DNA of 64,000 bases, taken from assembly GCA_947184155.2 (NCBI GenBank), contig CAMXCT020003668.1, positions 47,501 through 111,500 of the forward strand, given 5' to 3'. Position numbers and translations under genes: made by a program. Within the stretch, counting starts at the first letter, position 1. Each line of letters starts with the position of its first letter. A model generated the notes under the pieces. The model saw only the letters and a list, made by a program, of their open reading frames with translations. It was not told the origin of the DNA and ran no database searches. Origin of the DNA: Cladocopium goreaui (taxonomy: Eukaryota > Sar > Dinophyceae > Suessiales > Symbiodiniaceae). Shown here one piece after another: positions 62,034-64,000 of this stretch.

Positions 62034-62131
62034 CTTTGGATCTCGAAGAGTTGCATGGCCGTGGGCCAGGCGATGCCACGGCCGCAGGCCGTGATGGCAA
62101 TGTTGGTGCACCGGAGACGCTCCTGGAGGAT
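62034..62131 (-). CDS. PPR exon
   Basis: 98-bp GC-rich minus-strand exon, acceptor TCCTAGTGAG^A, donor ATCCAAAG^GTGCTG. It reads ILQERLRCTNIAITACGRGI then AWPTAMQLFEIQR, a whole PPR motif: NIAITACGRGIAW is helix A with turn and PTAMQLFE is helix B. GC content contrasts with the flanking repeats. First of the PPR series in minus-strand order that I can place. Likely RNA-binding organellar protein; the target cannot be told. Confidence 0.72.
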
Positions 62132-62470
62132 CTCACTAGGAAAAGCTAGGAAAACCTAGGAAAATGATGGGAAAACTTGGGAAAACCTAGGAAAATGATG
62201 GGAAAACTTAGTAGGAAATGATGGGAAAACTTGGGAAAACCTAGGAAAATGATGGGAAAACTTCGGAAAATCTAGGAAAATGATGGGAAAACTTGGGAAA
62301 ACCTAGGAAAATGATGGAAAACCTTGGGAAAAGCTAGGAATTTGATGGGAAAATGATGGGAAAACCTAGGAAAATGATGGGAAAACTTGGGAAAACCTAG
62401 GAAAATGATTGAAAATCTTGGGACAAGCTAGGAATTTGATGGGAAAATGATGGGGAAACCTAGGAAAATG
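62132..62470. repeat. 31-bp tandem repeat (GGGAAAACCTAGGAAAATGA)
   Basis: About ten imperfect units of GGGAAAACCTAGGAAAATGA plus TGGGAAAACTT, some shortened. Begins at the edge of the PPR exon. Confidence 0.9.
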
Positions 62471-62499
62471 ATGGTACAAACTAAGAAAAAATCATTTAT

Positions 62500-62735
62500 A
62501 GATAGGTAATGGATAATACTGGTCAATGGATTTTGATGGATGGTAATGGATATGTATATATATATATATGATGGATAATATTGTGAATGCACTTAGAAAA
62601 TGCTGACTAAACCATCTTTATAGCGGTTAGTAATGGATAGGTAATGGATAATACTGGTTATATATATATTTATAAATATATATATATATATGGAGGTTGA
62701 TATGGAGGTTGATATGGAGGTGCACGCATAAATGG
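62500..62735. repeat. TAATGGATA words and TA microsatellite
   Basis: GGTAATGGATAATACTGGT occurs twice (62505 and 62640), with TA runs and GGAGGTTGATATGGAGGTTG. Confidence 0.7.
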
Positions 62736-62738
62736 GGG

Positions 62739-62861
62739 TACCCTCTGGTAAACGTTTACAATTTGCGAACTGGAAAACCAGCATTTTTAATAGTGGTAAA
62801 CCACCTATTTCTATGATATCTATGACCATTTTCAATATCTATGTTAAATTACCAGAGGGTA
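62739..62861. mobile_element. Family-1 element with mismatched arms
   Basis: Left TACCCTCTGGTAAACGTTTAC, right CTATGTTAAATTACCAGAGGGTA. Confidence 0.88.
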
Positions 62862-62864
62862 CAC

Positions 62865-63140
62865 CAACTTTCTAGTGGTGAATTAAATTGTTAGTAATGG
62901 TTAGTCATGGATAATTAATACTGGTTATTAATGGCTATTGATGGATGATACTTAGAAAGTGGTGAAGAACCATATTTATACTGGTTAGTAATGGATAATA
63001 TTGCTTGATCACCATTTTATAGTGGTGAAATGTGGTGAGAAATGGTATATAATCAGCAAATGGATCATATTGGTTGTGCATGGCCATTGATGGTTAATAG
63101 TGGCTACTAGCCATATTAAACACCCACTTAAAAAAAGGAT
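62865..63140. other. AT-rich DNA with TAGTAATGG words
   Basis: Low-order repetition of GGTTAGTAATGGATAAT. No gene. Confidence 0.5.
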
Positions 63141-63152
63141 AACGCAACTTAG

Positions 63153-63231
63153 GGATGCTTCGGGGAGTTGCTCAACTAGGCTTTTTGTGGGCACTTCCTG
63201 TAGCTGAACGGCGGCATGATCTTCCAAGGGG
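63153..63231 (+). CDS. Exon-like island with canonical borders, strand uncertain
   Basis: Plus: CGCAACTTAG^GGATGC acceptor and GCATCCCAG^GTGGAA donor around MLRGVAQLGFLWALPVAERR then HDLPRGASQ. Minus: HPLEDHAAVQLQEVPTKSLV then EQLPEASLS, also good. Plus has better splice borders; minus would fit the PPR gene strand. No family recognised. Confidence 0.35.
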
Positions 63232-63524
63232 TGCATCCCAGGTGGAAAGCTATTGTAGAGAAGGAAATCGAAAAGCTGTGGTACTCATGGTTAAACAATA
63301 TAGTTTATTAATGAAATTAGGCTGTAAACAATATATTGGACATATTTCACTAGGTCAGAAATGTAATATTAGATTGTAGGTTAACATATGGTGAAATCAG
63401 ATGTGGTAGTAATAGTTGTTACTATTTTAATCCAGTCATGTATGAGACAAGCCAGTTGAATATGGGTTATAACCCATGCACTTCCTAAGTGGGATGCACA
63501 TCCAAGTAAAGTCAAGTAAATAGT

Positions 63525-63639
63525 TACCCTCTGGTAATTTAACAGTTCGCTATTGAAAATGGCCCATAGTAATAGTTGATTTACCTTTCTAAAAGATTGT
63601 GATTTTCCAGTTCGCTTTTTGTATGTTTACCAGAGGGTA
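63525..63639. mobile_element. Family-1 element with mismatched arms
   Basis: Left TACCCTCTGGTAATTTAACAG, right CTTTTTGTATGTTTACCAGAGGGTA. Confidence 0.9.
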
Positions 63640-64000
63640 ACATTACCATTATGGAAACGCCATATAAACCTCCAGTATTATCCATTACCTATCCATTACT
63701 AACCACTACTTACCATTACCAAGCACAATAAAGATGGTCAAGTAAATAATTAACATTACCATTATGGAATATGTTCATAACCATTGGCCACATAGATCTG
63801 GCCTGGTGGGGATATATGCCAAACATGGTGGCCCAATGGGAATATTTTCATGAAATCACTTGGGAACAGATATGGCTCAAACATATTTCCAGAAAAAAAA
63901 CGTGTTTTATCAATCCGGGATTGACAAGGTGGTGTCCCCTCAGCTTTGTTTGTTGCTTTTTATCTAGAGTTTGTTGGGAATATGGCTACGACCATATAGC
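63640..64000. other. AT-rich DNA to window end
   Basis: ATTACCATTATGGAA occurs twice (63644 and 63757). TATCAATCCGGGATTGACA at 63908 is a family-7 end. No gene. Confidence 0.45.

Overview
The window looks like nuclear DNA of a protist, most likely a dinoflagellate. Coding sequence comes in short GC-richer islands of about 70-300 bp scattered through AT-rich DNA. Many islands carry AG/GT splice borders. Their products are of kinds I associate with dinoflagellate genomes: single PPR motifs, leucine-rich repeats of the 'LPSSLQSL / FNHSL' type, one LINE reverse-transcriptase scrap and a Ty1/copia element. I see no operons, ribosome-binding sites, tRNA or rRNA genes. Most long open frames are artefacts of tandem repeats or palindromic elements. 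The assignment is an inference, not a database result.

Layout. 0-8 kb: AT-rich DNA with palindromic elements, a LINE RT fragment (3.7-3.9 kb) and exon-like islands. 8.3-9.6 kb: a dispersed cassette holding a 41-bp and a 24-bp minisatellite; a second copy lies at 41.6-42.4 kb. 11.0-14.2 kb: a 3.2-kb array of a 10-bp unit. 15.6-19.7 kb: minus-strand PPR-like exons. 24.3-48.4 kb: a chain of minus-strand LRR exons, with a 7.3-kb copia element (32244-39557) lying between two of them. 42.9-44.5 kb: 9-, 52- and 94-bp arrays. 49.9-62.1 kb: five minus-strand PPR or PPR-like exons, about one motif each. 52.4-53.0 kb: the 10-bp repeat again, on the opposite strand, with a 110-bp higher-order period. 60.1-61.9 kb: a tandem array grown from an LRR-exon fragment like the one at 30.6 kb.

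The most notable system is a set of about ten families of short (about 100-150 bp) palindromic elements with terminal inverted repeats. The two largest carry splice signals inside their inverted repeats. Family 1 begins TACCCTCTG^GTAAAC and ends GTTTACCAG^AGGGTA, with more than 30 copies here. Family 2 begins CTG^GTTGGTGG and ends CCACCAACCAG^. Several copies abut coding islands exactly at those GT or CAG points. At 29.8-30.4 kb two plus-strand coding islands are separated by family-2 sequence, and removing GT...CAG keeps the reading frame. This is what intron-generating MITEs ('introners') would look like. Family-1 copies also look modular: different arm types are combined on the left and right ends.

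The copia element has near-identical 166/167-bp LTRs, a PBS and a PPT, but its genes are broken by frameshifts and by five in-frame stops that are all TAA. It may carry an extra open frame after RNase H. The whole element is densely strewn with the pentamer CAACA on its sense strand.
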